Source: Paenibacillus_AA sp045062745
GTDB taxonomy: Bacteria; Bacillota; Bacilli; Paenibacillales; NBRC-103111
Direction: 5' to 3'
Length of the DNA stretch: 64,000 nucleotides
Assembly (NCBI RefSeq): GCF_045062745.1
Contig: NZ_JBJGED010000003.1
Coordinates: 62,001-126,000, forward strand
The notes under the pieces are model-generated. The model saw only the letters and a list, made by a program, of their open reading frames with translations. It was not told where the DNA came from and did not search any database. Position 1 is the first letter of the stretch. The number at the start of each line of letters is the position of its first letter. The translations under genes and the position numbers were made by a program. This document shows, in pieces, positions 50,362 through 58,870 of the stretch.

Positions 50362-51283
50362 CTTGCTCCCCTCCCGTCATAGCCAAGAATCGGTCCTCCA
50401 ACGATTGACGCACTGCGCGGACGCCATAAATCTCGATCTCGCTCCTCATGAGGCGGGCGAGGATCGAAGGAATACGATCGCGTTCGGTGACGATCTCCAA
50501 CCCTTCCGGTACAGCCTTCACACCATGGATCTCGTCCATCCGCATCAATTCGGAGAGTGCCCGCTCGACGGGGAGCGCTTCGATCAGGAACGTCTGCGCT
50601 CCTTCGTCCGACCCGATGAACTCCTCGATCCGCTTCACGTCGACCAGCTTCCCATGCTGGAGAATGGCCACACGGTCGCACATGAGCTCCATCTCGGACA
50701 GCAGATGGCTGGATACGATGACCGTGATCCCTTCCGTCCGGGTCAAGTACCGCAGATAATCCCGCAGCTCGCGGATGCCTGCCGGATCCAGGCCGTTCGT
50801 CGGTTCGTCCAGGATCAGAAGCGACGGCCGATGCAAGAGTGCCTGAGCGACCCCTAGCCGCTGGCGCATGCCAAGGGAATATTTCCTCACCTTGTCGTGG
50901 ATTCGGTTTTCCAGCTTGACCAGCTTCACGACTTCATCGATCCGCGCTTTCGTCACTCCCGGCACCATCCGGGCGTAATGCACCAAGTTGTGATACCCGC
51001 TTAGAAACTTATACATCTCCGGGTTCTCCACGATGGCGCCGACATGGCGGATCGCATGCTCGAAGTGCTGCTTGATGCTCGTGTTGTGGATCAAAATCTC
51101 TCCCTGGGTTATGGACATCAACCCGACCATCATGCGGATCGTAGTCGTTTTGCCCGCTCCGTTCGGTCCGAGAAACCCGAAGATTTCTCCTCGGGGGACG
51201 TCGAACGTCAAATTGTCGATGATCGTCTTGCGCCCGATCCGCTTGGTTACGTTGCGAAGACGGACGATAGGTTCCTGGCTCAT
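50354..51283 (-). CDS. ABC transporter ATP-binding protein (BcrA-like)
   Basis: The 309-residue ATPase has Walker A (GFLGPNGAGKTTTIRMM), signature (YSLGMRQRLGVAQAL), Walker B (LLILDEPTNGLDPAG) and the switch His (VSSHLL). The C-terminal 80 residues resemble those of BcrA-type exporters that give bacitracin or lantibiotic immunity. ATG 51283 follows AAAGGAGG by 7 nt; the upstream extension is not real. It forms an exporter with the permease just downstream and lies 34 bp after the DUF4097 gene. Confidence 0.9.
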   Translation of the reverse strand: MSQEPIVRLRNVTKRIGRKTIIDNLTFDVPRGEIFGFLGPNGAGKTTTIRMMVGLMSITQGEILIHNTSIKQHFEHAIRHVGAIVENPEMYKFLSGYHNLVHYARMVPGVTKARIDEVVKLVKLENRIHDKVRKYSLGMRQRLGVAQALLHRPSLLILDEPTNGLDPAGIRELRDYLRYLTRTEGITVIVSSHLLSEMELMCDRVAILQHGKLVDVKRIEEFIGSDEGAQTFLIEALPVERALSELMRMDEIHGVKAVPEGLEIVTERDRIPSILARLMRSEIEIYGVRAVRQSLEDRFLAMTGGEQVG

Positions 51284-51317
51284 GGCCGGCCCTCCTTTGA
51301 AATGGATGAATACTGGC

Positions 51318-52394
51318 TCACTGAGTGTGGATCTGGATGTCGGCTGAATGCGCCTCAACGTCAACTTTCCAGGTTCCGGTCCCGACGACCCCCTTCAGCT
51401 GGGAGCCGCCACCCTCATCCGGCCTCGGTTCGACCGGGAAGGGGAGATGCGTGCGGATACGGCCGGACCTCACCTTCGCATCCACCGCGTAGCCTACGGC
51501 TTCCGGCAGGACAAGCTTGAGGTCGCCGAGTTCCGACATCACCCGGATCTGATTGCGGATCTCGCTTAATTGAAGCTTGGCCGCGCGTCCGTGCATCTCC
51601 ACGGGCCCTGCGATCTCATTCAAGCGCACGGAACCCTTCTCCGCGCTGCCGGACACCGTACCCGTAACTCCGGCAATGTCGTTGCGTCCCGATCGGCTCT
51701 CGAACCCGAACGCTCCCTGGATCCCTTCCGCAATCGCTTCGCTGGACAGGTTCTCCAGGCTGACGCTGCCCTTAATATTCGCCATATACAAGCTGCCGTA
51801 CGAGGTTCTCACGGATACGGCCCCGGCGACGTCGACGATCTCCAGGCTCCCGTTCTCGGATGCGGCATCCATATCCGCCACTACGCCCTGGATGCGGATC
51901 GATCCGGATTTGCTCTCGATTCGCAGCTTGAGCGCATCGGGCAGGAGCAGCTCATAATCGATCGAGACCGAATCGGGATCGACAGGCCGGCCTTCCGCGG
52001 TGGCTGCGAGCGATAAGCGCCCCTCGCGGATGTCCTTCTCGATGAGGACGGCATCCCGTTTGCGCTCCGCCGCATCCGATTCCGCCGCGTTTGCGGTTAC
52101 GGTATAGCGCAGCTGAATCGTCCGGCCTGGAGCGCGCTTCACGGTCATATGGCTTCTTTCCCCGGCGAGCAGGACTTCCCGGATCCCTTGCGAATCGATG
52201 TCCAGCTGCCGCTCGGCCGTCGCTTCCGCTCCTCTTTTCGCTTGCCAGTACGCTTCTGTCTTGGCTTCGTTGATGAATTGCCGTCCGAATTTTTCGAAGA
52301 GGGCATCCTTGGTGATCCACACATCGAGGACCGCAACAAGGACCAGAATCGCGATCGAGGCGAGAAGAGCCATTCTTTTCTTACGGAACGTCAT
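51318..52394 (-). CDS. Membrane-anchored DUF4097 domain protein
   Basis: The 358-residue protein has one N-terminal membrane helix (LLASIAILVLVAVLDVWI) and an outer region of beta-solenoid-type DUF4097 repeats (LRIESKSGSIRIQGVVADMD; VSVRTSYGSLYMANIKGSVS; AVDAKVRSGRIRTHLPFPVE). DUF4097 proteins often accompany envelope-stress or antibiotic-sensing ABC systems. The ATG at 52394 follows GGAGGTG, and the gene abuts the upstream permease. Here it sits between two ABC exporters, so a sensing or adaptor role at the cell surface is plausible but unproven. Confidence 0.8.
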   Translation of the reverse strand: MTFRKKRMALLASIAILVLVAVLDVWITKDALFEKFGRQFINEAKTEAYWQAKRGAEATAERQLDIDSQGIREVLLAGERSHMTVKRAPGRTIQLRYTVTANAAESDAAERKRDAVLIEKDIREGRLSLAATAEGRPVDPDSVSIDYELLLPDALKLRIESKSGSIRIQGVVADMDAASENGSLEIVDVAGAVSVRTSYGSLYMANIKGSVSLENLSSEAIAEGIQGAFGFESRSGRNDIAGVTGTVSGSAEKGSVRLNEIAGPVEMHGRAAKLQLSEIRNQIRVMSELGDLKLVLPEAVGYAVDAKVRSGRIRTHLPFPVEPRPDEGGGSQLKGVVGTGTWKVDVEAHSADIQIHTQ

Positions 52395-52396
52395 CT

Positions 52397-53134
52397 TCAC
52401 ACCTCCACTTCTTTCTCGAAAATGTATCCGTTCAGCGCGATCAGGCCGATGGTAAGCAGCAGGAGGAGGATGAACGGGCCGGAATGCAAATACATAACAT
52501 CGGTGTCCTTCCCGCCGTAGAGAATCTCGGGCGTCCAGCTCAGCAAGCCGGAGAGCGGCGGACTGATCCGCATCACGAGCCACAACGCGCCGACGAAAGC
52601 GCCCATGACGACCAGCCACTTGAACTTGGCGACGAGTTGTCCGCTCAGATACGCAAACTGGAGCACCGCCAGCAAGAACAGCACGACCAGCACGTACATC
52701 CAAAAGCTGTTGAACGCAACATTGAGAAGCGTGGTGAGCGACAGCTCCCCGTTCCCGCTGAATTCGTCCCAATGGACTCGCAGCAGGATGAGGGCGAAGC
52801 TGGCGCCGATCCAGACGAGCTGAAGGAGCAACAAAGCGATGACCGCGGCGAGCTTGGCCGTCAGCACCTTCCAGCCTCGCACCGGCAAGGATAAGAGCAG
52901 GTAGATCGAGTTCGTCCTCCACTCCGTATGCAGCTGGTAATAGCCAATGCCGATCGCGATGACAGAGATGAACAGGAAGGGCAGGAAAACGGCCAGGATA
53001 AACATCACGTCATTGTCCATGCCGGATCGTTTGAATAGAAGAATCAGATACAGCAGCACGACCAACGCGGAGTAAGCGGCGAACAGCGGGAAAATACTTC
53101 TCCATTCTTTGCGAAATAAGTTACGAAACGACAT
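52397..53134 (-). CDS. ABC transporter permease (YtrC/ABC-2-like)
   Basis: The 245-residue protein has six hydrophobic segments (LFAAYSALVVLLYLILLF; FILAVFLPFLFISVIAIGIG; and others) and the ABC-2-like start MSFRNLFRKEWRSIFPLF. The ATG directly abuts the stop of the ATPase gene (TAG-ATG), so the two are coupled and form an exporter. The pair follows a GntR gene as in B. subtilis ytrABCDEF, which responds to wall-active antibiotics. Substrate is unknown. Confidence 0.85.
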   Translation of the reverse strand: MSFRNLFRKEWRSIFPLFAAYSALVVLLYLILLFKRSGMDNDVMFILAVFLPFLFISVIAIGIGYYQLHTEWRTNSIYLLLSLPVRGWKVLTAKLAAVIALLLLQLVWIGASFALILLRVHWDEFSGNGELSLTTLLNVAFNSFWMYVLVVLFLLAVLQFAYLSGQLVAKFKWLVVMGAFVGALWLVMRISPPLSGLLSWTPEILYGGKDTDVMYLHSGPFILLLLLTIGLIALNGYIFEKEVEV

Positions 53135-53848
53135 CTATGCGTACACCTTCTCCCAGATGTTCTCAAGCGAGCAGCCAAAATCAGAGCGCAGATTCTCCGC
53201 GGTATCGTAGAGCTTGACCCGGCCGTTCTGCAAGAAGATCACGTCGTCGAACATCGGCTCCGACTCGTTCAGGGAATGGGTAGAGAGCACAATCGTCTGC
53301 TCATCCGACTGGAATTGCTGGATGATCGAACGAATGATCTTCGCCCGCGAAGACGGATCGATCCCCGAGAACGGCTCATCCAGCAAAACGAGCGGAACGT
53401 CCCGGGACAGGGCGGCGATCAATTTCAGGCGGGCTCGCTGGCCCTTGGAGAGATTGCGCACCTTCATCTTCTCCTCCAGTTCCATGGTCTCGAGCAATTC
53501 GGCGGCTTTGCGCGCCTGCCAGTCGCCGTAGAAGCCGGAGATGAACCGCAGCGTCTCCTTCACCGTCATCCAGCCGTATAGATGGTCGATCTCCGGCAAG
53601 TAGGCGATTTGTGTTTTGTTGCGCACGTCAGGCTCTCTTCCGTTCACGCGGATGCTGCCTGAGGTGGGGTAGATCAGACCCGCCAGCATTTTGAGCAGCG
53701 TCGACTTCCCGCTGCCGTTCGGGCCCAGCAAGCCGACAATGCTGCCTTTGCGGATCTGAAGGTCGATGCCGTTTACGGCATGCTTCAACAAATACCGTTT
53801 ATGGATTCCTTCGAGTTCAATCATGATCGGATCGTTTGCCATCGGCAC
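53135..53848 (-). CDS. ABC transporter ATP-binding protein (YtrB-like)
   Basis: The 237-residue ATPase has Walker A (GLLGPNGSGKSTLLKML), signature (LSKGQRARLKLIAAL), Walker B (LVLLDEPFSGIDPSS) and the switch His (LSTHSLNE). GTG at 53848 is the best start, 7 nt after AAGGAGGG, which itself lies in the last codons of the GntR gene. It is the first transporter gene of the operon and pairs with the permease downstream. Confidence 0.9.
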   Translation of the reverse strand: MPMANDPIMIELEGIHKRYLLKHAVNGIDLQIRKGSIVGLLGPNGSGKSTLLKMLAGLIYPTSGSIRVNGREPDVRNKTQIAYLPEIDHLYGWMTVKETLRFISGFYGDWQARKAAELLETMELEEKMKVRNLSKGQRARLKLIAALSRDVPLVLLDEPFSGIDPSSRAKIIRSIIQQFQSDEQTIVLSTHSLNESEPMFDDVIFLQNGRVKLYDTAENLRSDFGCSLENIWEKVYA

Positions 53849-53851
53849 CGG

Positions 53852-54229
53852 TTATCCCTCCTTGGGTTCCTTGTACAACTCCTTGTGCAGCAGGCGCTCC
53901 ACTTCCCCAGGCTCTATGCCGAGTCCGGACATCTCCTCGAGGAATTGCTGTACGGCCGCTTGCGCCATCTCCGAACGAATCTGCCGCAGCAGCTCCGGAT
54001 CATTCCGGATGAACGTACCCTGTCCCCTGAGCGTCTCGGTCAACCCCTCCCGCTCCATCTCCTGGTAGGCGCGCTGTACGGTGTTGGGATTTACTTTGGA
54101 CAGCTGGGCCTGTTCCTTGTGAGAGGGGATTTTGTCACCGGGCGAGAGCTCTCCCCGGACCAGAGCCTTCTTGACTTCATCGACCATCTGCAAATAAATG
54201 GGTTTGGGGCTGTTAAAATTCAGCTGCAC
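53852..54229 (-). CDS. GntR family regulator, YtrA subfamily
   Basis: This 125-residue repressor has the winged helix (YLQMVDEVKKALVRGELSPG; KIPSHKEQAQLSKVNPNTVQ; REGLTETLRGQGTFI) and only a short C-terminal dimer region, as in the YtrA subfamily that controls ABC exporter operons. It is first in its own operon. The promoter has a perfect TGAACTAGTTCA palindrome just downstream of the -10, a likely autoregulatory operator. In B. subtilis YtrA is relieved by some cell-wall antibiotics. Confidence 0.9.
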   Translation of the reverse strand: MQLNFNSPKPIYLQMVDEVKKALVRGELSPGDKIPSHKEQAQLSKVNPNTVQRAYQEMEREGLTETLRGQGTFIRNDPELLRQIRSEMAQAAVQQFLEEMSGLGIEPGEVERLLHKELYKEPKEG

Positions 54230-54256
54230 GTTCCACCCTCCTTGCCTGAAAGAACC

Positions 54257-54313
54257 AGTGCACTATTGAACTAGTTCACTAATACTTTATAATGCCGTCG
54301 GCGAGTTTGTCAA
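54257..54313 (-). promoter_or_regulatory. Promoter and operator of the GntR-ABC operon
   Basis: On the minus strand a consensus TTGACA (54313-54308), a 16-bp spacer and TATAAA (54291-54286) are followed by the perfect palindrome TGAACTAGTTCA (54278-54267) and a second one, AGTGCACT (54264-54257). The palindromes overlap the expected transcription start, as expected for repression by the GntR protein. Confidence 0.7.
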
Positions 54314-54446
54314 TGAGGTTCTCCTGCTTTCCTGCTTGGTCTATTTACAAATGATCCACAAATTTGTGTCGTTTCCGGTCGGATTCGGTTGGGCGGCATT
54401 TAACATGCATGTAAGCCTTATCAATTTGGAGACGGAGGGGGATCGC

Positions 54447-55175
54447 ATGATACGGTTTCACCAGGTGAATAAGCATTACGGGCAATTTCACGTCCTTAAA
54501 GACATCAATTTGTCCGTGAAGTCCGGCGAAGTCGTCGTCGTGATCGGGCCTTCGGGTTCGGGGAAGAGCACGCTCGTCCGCTGCATCAACCGGTTGGAAG
54601 CGATTACGGACGGAGAACTGATCGTGGACGGCATTCGCGTGAACGACCGCAAAACGGACATCAACTCCCTACGCCGGGACATCGGCATGGTGTTCCAGCA
54701 CTTTAATCTGTATCCCCATATGACAGTTCTGAACAATATTATGCTCGCCCCGATGAAGGCGGCGAACGTACCCGCAGCCGAAGCACGCGAAACGGCGATG
54801 TTCTATCTCGAGAAAGTGGGCATCTCCGGCAAGGCGGACGCTTATCCGTCCCAATTGTCCGGTGGTCAGCAGCAGCGGGTAGCGATCGCGAGAGGGCTGG
54901 CGATGAAGCCGAAGATCATGCTCTTCGACGAGCCGACGTCGGCGCTCGATCCGGAGACGATCGGAGAAGTGCTCGATGTGATGAAAACGCTTGCCCGCGA
55001 GGGGATGACGATGGTCGTCGTGACCCACGAGATGGGGTTCGCCCGGGAAGTGGCCGACCGGGTCGTATTTATGGATCAAGGGAGAATCGTGGAAGAAGCC
55101 GCCCCGGCGGAATTCTTCGCCGATCCGAAGGAAGAGCGGGCGCGTTTGTTTCTTAGCCGCGTCTTGAACCACTAA
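54447..55175 (+). CDS. glnQ: Polar amino-acid (glutamine) ABC transporter ATPase
   Basis: The 242-residue ATPase has Walker A (VVVIGPSGSGKSTLVRCI), signature (QLSGGQQQRVAIARGLA), Walker B (IMLFDEPTSALDPE) and switch His (VVTHEMGFAREVADRVVFMD), all very close to GlnQ/ArtP-type importers. ATG 54447 follows GGAGGGGG. It is first of a four-gene operon with the binding protein and two permeases, the same set as B. subtilis glnQHMP. The downstream GlnK/GlnL-type system makes glutamine the most likely substrate. Confidence 0.9.
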   Translation: MIRFHQVNKHYGQFHVLKDINLSVKSGEVVVVIGPSGSGKSTLVRCINRLEAITDGELIVDGIRVNDRKTDINSLRRDIGMVFQHFNLYPHMTVLNNIMLAPMKAANVPAAEARETAMFYLEKVGISGKADAYPSQLSGGQQQRVAIARGLAMKPKIMLFDEPTSALDPETIGEVLDVMKTLAREGMTMVVVTHEMGFAREVADRVVFMDQGRIVEEAAPAEFFADPKEERARLFLSRVLNH

Positions 55176-55201
55176 TCATTTCGAATAAGGAGAGATGGAA
55201 A

Positions 55202-56044
55202 ATGAAAGTGTGGAAAAAATTGACGGGTATCACCTTGACGGCCGTAATGGCCGTATCGCTCACCGCTTGCGGGGGCGGGGCCACATCCGGGAATGATTCG
55301 ACCCAAGGCTCGAGCTCGAAGCCTGCGGCCGGTCCGGTCGAGCAAATCAAAGCACGAGGTAAACTGCTGGTCGGCGTGAAGTACGATTTGAACCTGTTCG
55401 GCCTGAAAGATCCGGCTTCCGGCAAGGTGGAAGGATTCGACATCGATCTCGCCAAAGCGATCGCCAAAAAAATTCTCGGCGACGAGAATAAGATCGAGCT
55501 GAAGGAAGTGACGTCCAAGACGCGGATTCCGATGCTCAAAAACGGCGAAATCGACATGATCGTCGCCACGATGACCATTACCGAAGACCGCAAAAAGGAA
55601 ATCGACTTCTCCGACGTCTACTTCATGGCCGGTCAATCGCTGCTCGTGAAGAAGGACAGCAAAATCAACGGACTTGCCGATCTGCCTAAAGGGGCAAAGG
55701 TCGTAACCGCTAAAGGCTCGACATCGGCTACGAACATTCGGGAGAAAGCGCCCGGCGCTCAAGTGATGGAGTTCGAGAACTACGCCGAGGCATTCACCGC
55801 GCTGAAATCCGGCCAAGGCGACGCGCTGACGACAGATAACGCGCTGCTTTACGGGATGGCGAAGCAGGATCCGAATTACCGAGTCGTCCAGGAGACGTTC
55901 ACCGAGGAGCCGTACGGCATCGGCATGCGCAAGAACGAGGACGAACTGGTGAAGCTGGTCAACTCCGTCATCAAGGAAATGAAAGACAACGGCGAGTACG
56001 ACAAGCTGTACGAAAAATGGATCGGCGAGAAGCCGAAAAAATAA
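55202..56044 (+). CDS. glnH: Glutamine/polar amino-acid-binding lipoprotein
   Basis: The 280-residue protein has a lipoprotein signal (LTAVMAVSLTACGGG, lipobox LTAC), a Ser/Gly-rich linker and the family-3 binding fold: GKLLVGVKYDLNLFGLKDPA, VEGFDIDLAKAIAKKILGD, GEIDMIVATMTITEDRKKEI, and GKGSTSA-like loop TAKGSTSATNIREK. These bind polar amino acids outside the membrane and pass them to the GlnM/GlnP channel. It starts 26 bp after glnQ behind AAGGAGAG. Glutamine rather than glutamate is inferred from the adjacent regulators. Confidence 0.9.
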   Translation: MKVWKKLTGITLTAVMAVSLTACGGGATSGNDSTQGSSSKPAAGPVEQIKARGKLLVGVKYDLNLFGLKDPASGKVEGFDIDLAKAIAKKILGDENKIELKEVTSKTRIPMLKNGEIDMIVATMTITEDRKKEIDFSDVYFMAGQSLLVKKDSKINGLADLPKGAKVVTAKGSTSATNIREKAPGAQVMEFENYAEAFTALKSGQGDALTTDNALLYGMAKQDPNYRVVQETFTEEPYGIGMRKNEDELVKLVNSVIKEMKDNGEYDKLYEKWIGEKPKK

Positions 56045-56128
56045 TGCAATTCCGACGGGGTGGGCGGGCTGCCCATCCTGTCTGTTTCTTCTCACATCAC
56101 TTTGTGAGGTAAAGAAAGGAGGGCCGGT

Positions 56129-56782
56129 ATGTTGGATTTTACTATATTGACGGAGCATATCGATCAATATTTAGCCGGTTTCGGGAATACCATCAAAGCC
56201 AGCTTGCTGGCCCTGATCGGCAGCCTCATCATCGGCACGGTGTTCGCCGTTTTGCGCATCGCTCCCATTAAGGTGCTGAACGCCATCGGAGCCGTCTATG
56301 TAGAATTTTTCCGCAATATTCCGATTCTTATTATCGTATTTTTCATGTTTATCGGACTTCCGGTGCTCGGCATCCGGCTGGAGCCGTTTATCGCGGGCAC
56401 GATCGGGTTAATGATCTATACGTCCGCCTTCATCGCCGAAGCGATTCGCGCGGGCATCCAGTCCGTGCCGCGCGGGCAAATGGAGGCGGGCCGCTCTTCC
56501 GGCTTCACGTACGTGCAGACGATGCGGTACATCATCTTGCCGCAGGCGGTCAAGCTCGTCATTCCGCCGCTCGGCAACCAGCTGTTGAATTTGATCAAAA
56601 ATTCATCCGTACTTGGCGTCATAGCCGGACTCGATCTGATGTATTACGGCGATTTGATTTCCGCCTCCACCTTTGTTACGTTCGACGTCTATATTTTTGT
56701 TGCGATGTTTTACTTAGTATTAACCATTCCGCTCAGCTTCGGCATCCGTTATTTGGAGCGCCGGTTAGCTGGAGTACGATGA
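56129..56782 (+). CDS. glnM: Amino-acid ABC transporter permease
   Basis: The 217-residue protein has five membrane helices and the HisM/GlnP family pattern: FLAGFGNTIKASLLALIGSL-like N-terminus, EFFRNIPILIIVFFMFIGLP, and the EAA loop GQMEAGRSSGFTYVQTMRYI with ILPQAVKLVIPPLGNQ. It partners with the next permease. AAGGAGGG precedes the ATG. No separate terminator is seen between the binding-protein gene and this one. Confidence 0.88.
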   Translation: MLDFTILTEHIDQYLAGFGNTIKASLLALIGSLIIGTVFAVLRIAPIKVLNAIGAVYVEFFRNIPILIIVFFMFIGLPVLGIRLEPFIAGTIGLMIYTSAFIAEAIRAGIQSVPRGQMEAGRSSGFTYVQTMRYIILPQAVKLVIPPLGNQLLNLIKNSSVLGVIAGLDLMYYGDLISASTFVTFDVYIFVAMFYLVLTIPLSFGIRYLERRLAGVR

Positions 56783-56795
56783 GGAGGGGAACCCG

Positions 56796-57446
56796 ATGGA
56801 TTTTTTAGGCGCCTATGCTCCGTCTCATCTGAGCTTTTTGCTGCAAGGGTTTTGGCTGACGCTCGAGGTCGCGTTCATCTCGATTGTGCTTAGCTTCATC
56901 ATCGGGACGCTGATCGGCATTGTGCGTTATTGGCGAATTCCCGTGCTATCCTGGTTGATGGCTGTACTTGTGGAGACGATCCGCAATTTGCCGCTCTTGC
57001 TGATCATTTTCTTCACGTATTTCGCGCTGCCGGAAGTCGGGATCAAGATGAGCAAGATGAGCGCGGCGATCGTGGCGCTCGTCATCTTCGAATCGGCGAT
57101 GCTGGCAGAGATCGTGCGAAGTGGCCTCGCTTCCATCGATCGAGGGCAAATCGAGGCGGCCCGTTCGTCCGGCTTGTCGGCGGCTCAAACGATGCGCTAC
57201 ATCATTTTGCCTCAAGGGCTGCGCCGCATGGTACCGCCGATCGTCTCCCAGTTTATTTCGCTGTTGAAGGATACGTCGCTTGCGGTCGTAATCGCGCTTC
57301 CTGAGCTGATGAACCATGTGCAGATCATCAACGGGCGCAACGTGAACTACGTCATTCCGTCGTACATCATGGCTGCCCTCATGTATTTCGTCGTCAACTA
57401 CGCGTTGTCGATATTGTCCAGGAAGCTGGAAAGCAAGTATGTTTGA
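56796..57446 (+). CDS. glnP: Amino-acid ABC transporter permease
   Basis: The 216-residue second permease shows LLQGFWLTLEVAFISIVLSF, VETIRNLPLLLIIFFTYFAL and an EAA loop GQIEAARSSGLSAAQTMRYI. It starts 13 bp after its partner behind GAGGAGGGG and ends 32 bp before the operon terminator. With glnQ, glnH and glnM it completes the importer. Confidence 0.88.
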   Translation: MDFLGAYAPSHLSFLLQGFWLTLEVAFISIVLSFIIGTLIGIVRYWRIPVLSWLMAVLVETIRNLPLLLIIFFTYFALPEVGIKMSKMSAAIVALVIFESAMLAEIVRSGLASIDRGQIEAARSSGLSAAQTMRYIILPQGLRRMVPPIVSQFISLLKDTSLAVVIALPELMNHVQIINGRNVNYVIPSYIMAALMYFVVNYALSILSRKLESKYV

Positions 57447-57478
57447 CGCTTCCCTATCATAGTCTTGCTACGAACAAG

Positions 57479-57506
57479 CAGCTCCACTTTTGAGTGGGGC
57501 TGTTTT
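57479..57506 (+). terminator. Terminator of the glnQHMP operon
   Basis: CAGCTCCACT (57479-57488) pairs with AGTGGGGCTG (57493-57502) around TTTG, followed by TTTT. Confidence 0.8.
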
Positions 57507-57580
57507 GGGCAATCTAGATATTATGACGTTGATGTGGGAAAATATTTCAGGTTCAGCCGCAGGAGGTTACCCAAATCGCC

Positions 57581-58870
57581 ATGTCGGACCGAAACCGTAT
57601 ATTGATCGTTCTTCTGGTGAGCACCGCGCTGCTCGGGGAAGTGAAACTAAATCCGTTCGGAGACTCGTTCCGTTTTTCACTCGGCATCGTTGCCTATTTT
57701 TTCGGGCTGCTCTGGTTCTCCGTCCCGATCTTGTCGACAGGTCTGCTTACGGGCGCTTTCGTCGTCTTGTTCCGCACCGGGATGGATGTGGTGACCGGGG
57801 ATCACGGGCTAGTGTCCAGCTTCGTGCATCACCTGCCGACGTTTATTTTCTATTTGGTGTTCGCCGTATCCGTGAAGGTGCTGCGCCTGCGCAAACAGGC
57901 CGAGTTCCCGATCCGGGTCGGCTTGATCGGAGGAGCCGCCGATACTTTATCCAACGTAGCGGAGCTGGGCGTTCGTTTGCTGCTCGTCGCGTCGGCCCCC
58001 TTCTCATGGAAAGCCCTGCTTCTGATCGCGATCACCGGCCTGCTGCGCAGCTTTTTCGTCGTCGGGCTGTACAACATGCTCTCCATTCGTCAAGTGCGGG
58101 AGCTCGGGGAATGGAGGAAGCAGGAGTTGGAAAAGCTCGTCCTGCTCAACTCCAGCTTGTACGAAGAATCGTTCTATATGCGAAAATTGATGGACCATGT
58201 GGAGAAGCTGACGCGCGAGAGTTATCGGCTGTACCAGAAGCTGATCGATCATAAGCTACCGGAGCACCGGGAGGCGCTTCACGTCGCCGAGAACGTGCAT
58301 GAGCTCAAGAAAGATTTGCAGCGTATCGTAGCCGGGCTGTCGAAGCTAATGAAGCCTACCCAAGCTGGGGAGAAGCTAGGGATCGCCGAGCTGTGCCGAT
58401 TGGCGGTCCAGGCGAACGAAACGTACGCCGAAGCCCGCGGCAGACGGATCGTCTTCCGGCTGGAGGCGGACGTTCACCTGTTCACGAATCAGACTTACGC
58501 GCTGTTGTCCATCTTGAACAATCTGATGGCCAACGCCGTGGAAGCGATTGCGGGACGAGGCGCGATCCTGCTGGAAGCCGAGCTGGCGGAGGATGGGCTC
58601 GTGCTGCGGGTGAGCGACGACGGGCCCGGCATCTCCGAGATGGAGCGGGATATGGTATTCGTACCCGGCTATTCGACGAAGTTCAGTGCGGACGGCTATT
58701 TCTCTACCGGGATTGGGCTGACGCATGCGCGGGATATCGCCCAAGCGATGGGCGGCACGCTCACGCTGCTGCCCGGCTCGGAAGCCGGAGCGCGGTTCGA
58801 ACTGCGCATCCCGATCGGACAATTGATGCGGAAGGGGGACAATGACGAGCATGAAGCTGTTTCTGATTGA
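57581..58870 (+). CDS. glnK: Sensor histidine kinase, GlnK-like
   Basis: This 429-residue membrane kinase has about six N-terminal hydrophobic segments, a cytoplasmic His-containing segment (HVAENVHELKKDLQRIVAGL) and an ATP-binding domain with N box (LLSILNNLMANAVEAIAGRG), G1 (VSDDGPGISEME) and G2 (YFSTGIGLTHARDIAQAMGG). It resembles B. subtilis GlnK, which with GlnL activates genes for glutamine use. It lies just after the glutamine importer operon, overlaps the regulator gene by 29 bp, and probably controls that operon. The gene symbol rests on similarity plus context. Confidence 0.82.
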   Translation: MSDRNRILIVLLVSTALLGEVKLNPFGDSFRFSLGIVAYFFGLLWFSVPILSTGLLTGAFVVLFRTGMDVVTGDHGLVSSFVHHLPTFIFYLVFAVSVKVLRLRKQAEFPIRVGLIGGAADTLSNVAELGVRLLLVASAPFSWKALLLIAITGLLRSFFVVGLYNMLSIRQVRELGEWRKQELEKLVLLNSSLYEESFYMRKLMDHVEKLTRESYRLYQKLIDHKLPEHREALHVAENVHELKKDLQRIVAGLSKLMKPTQAGEKLGIAELCRLAVQANETYAEARGRRIVFRLEADVHLFTNQTYALLSILNNLMANAVEAIAGRGAILLEAELAEDGLVLRVSDDGPGISEMERDMVFVPGYSTKFSADGYFSTGIGLTHARDIAQAMGGTLTLLPGSEAGARFELRIPIGQLMRKGDNDEHEAVSD

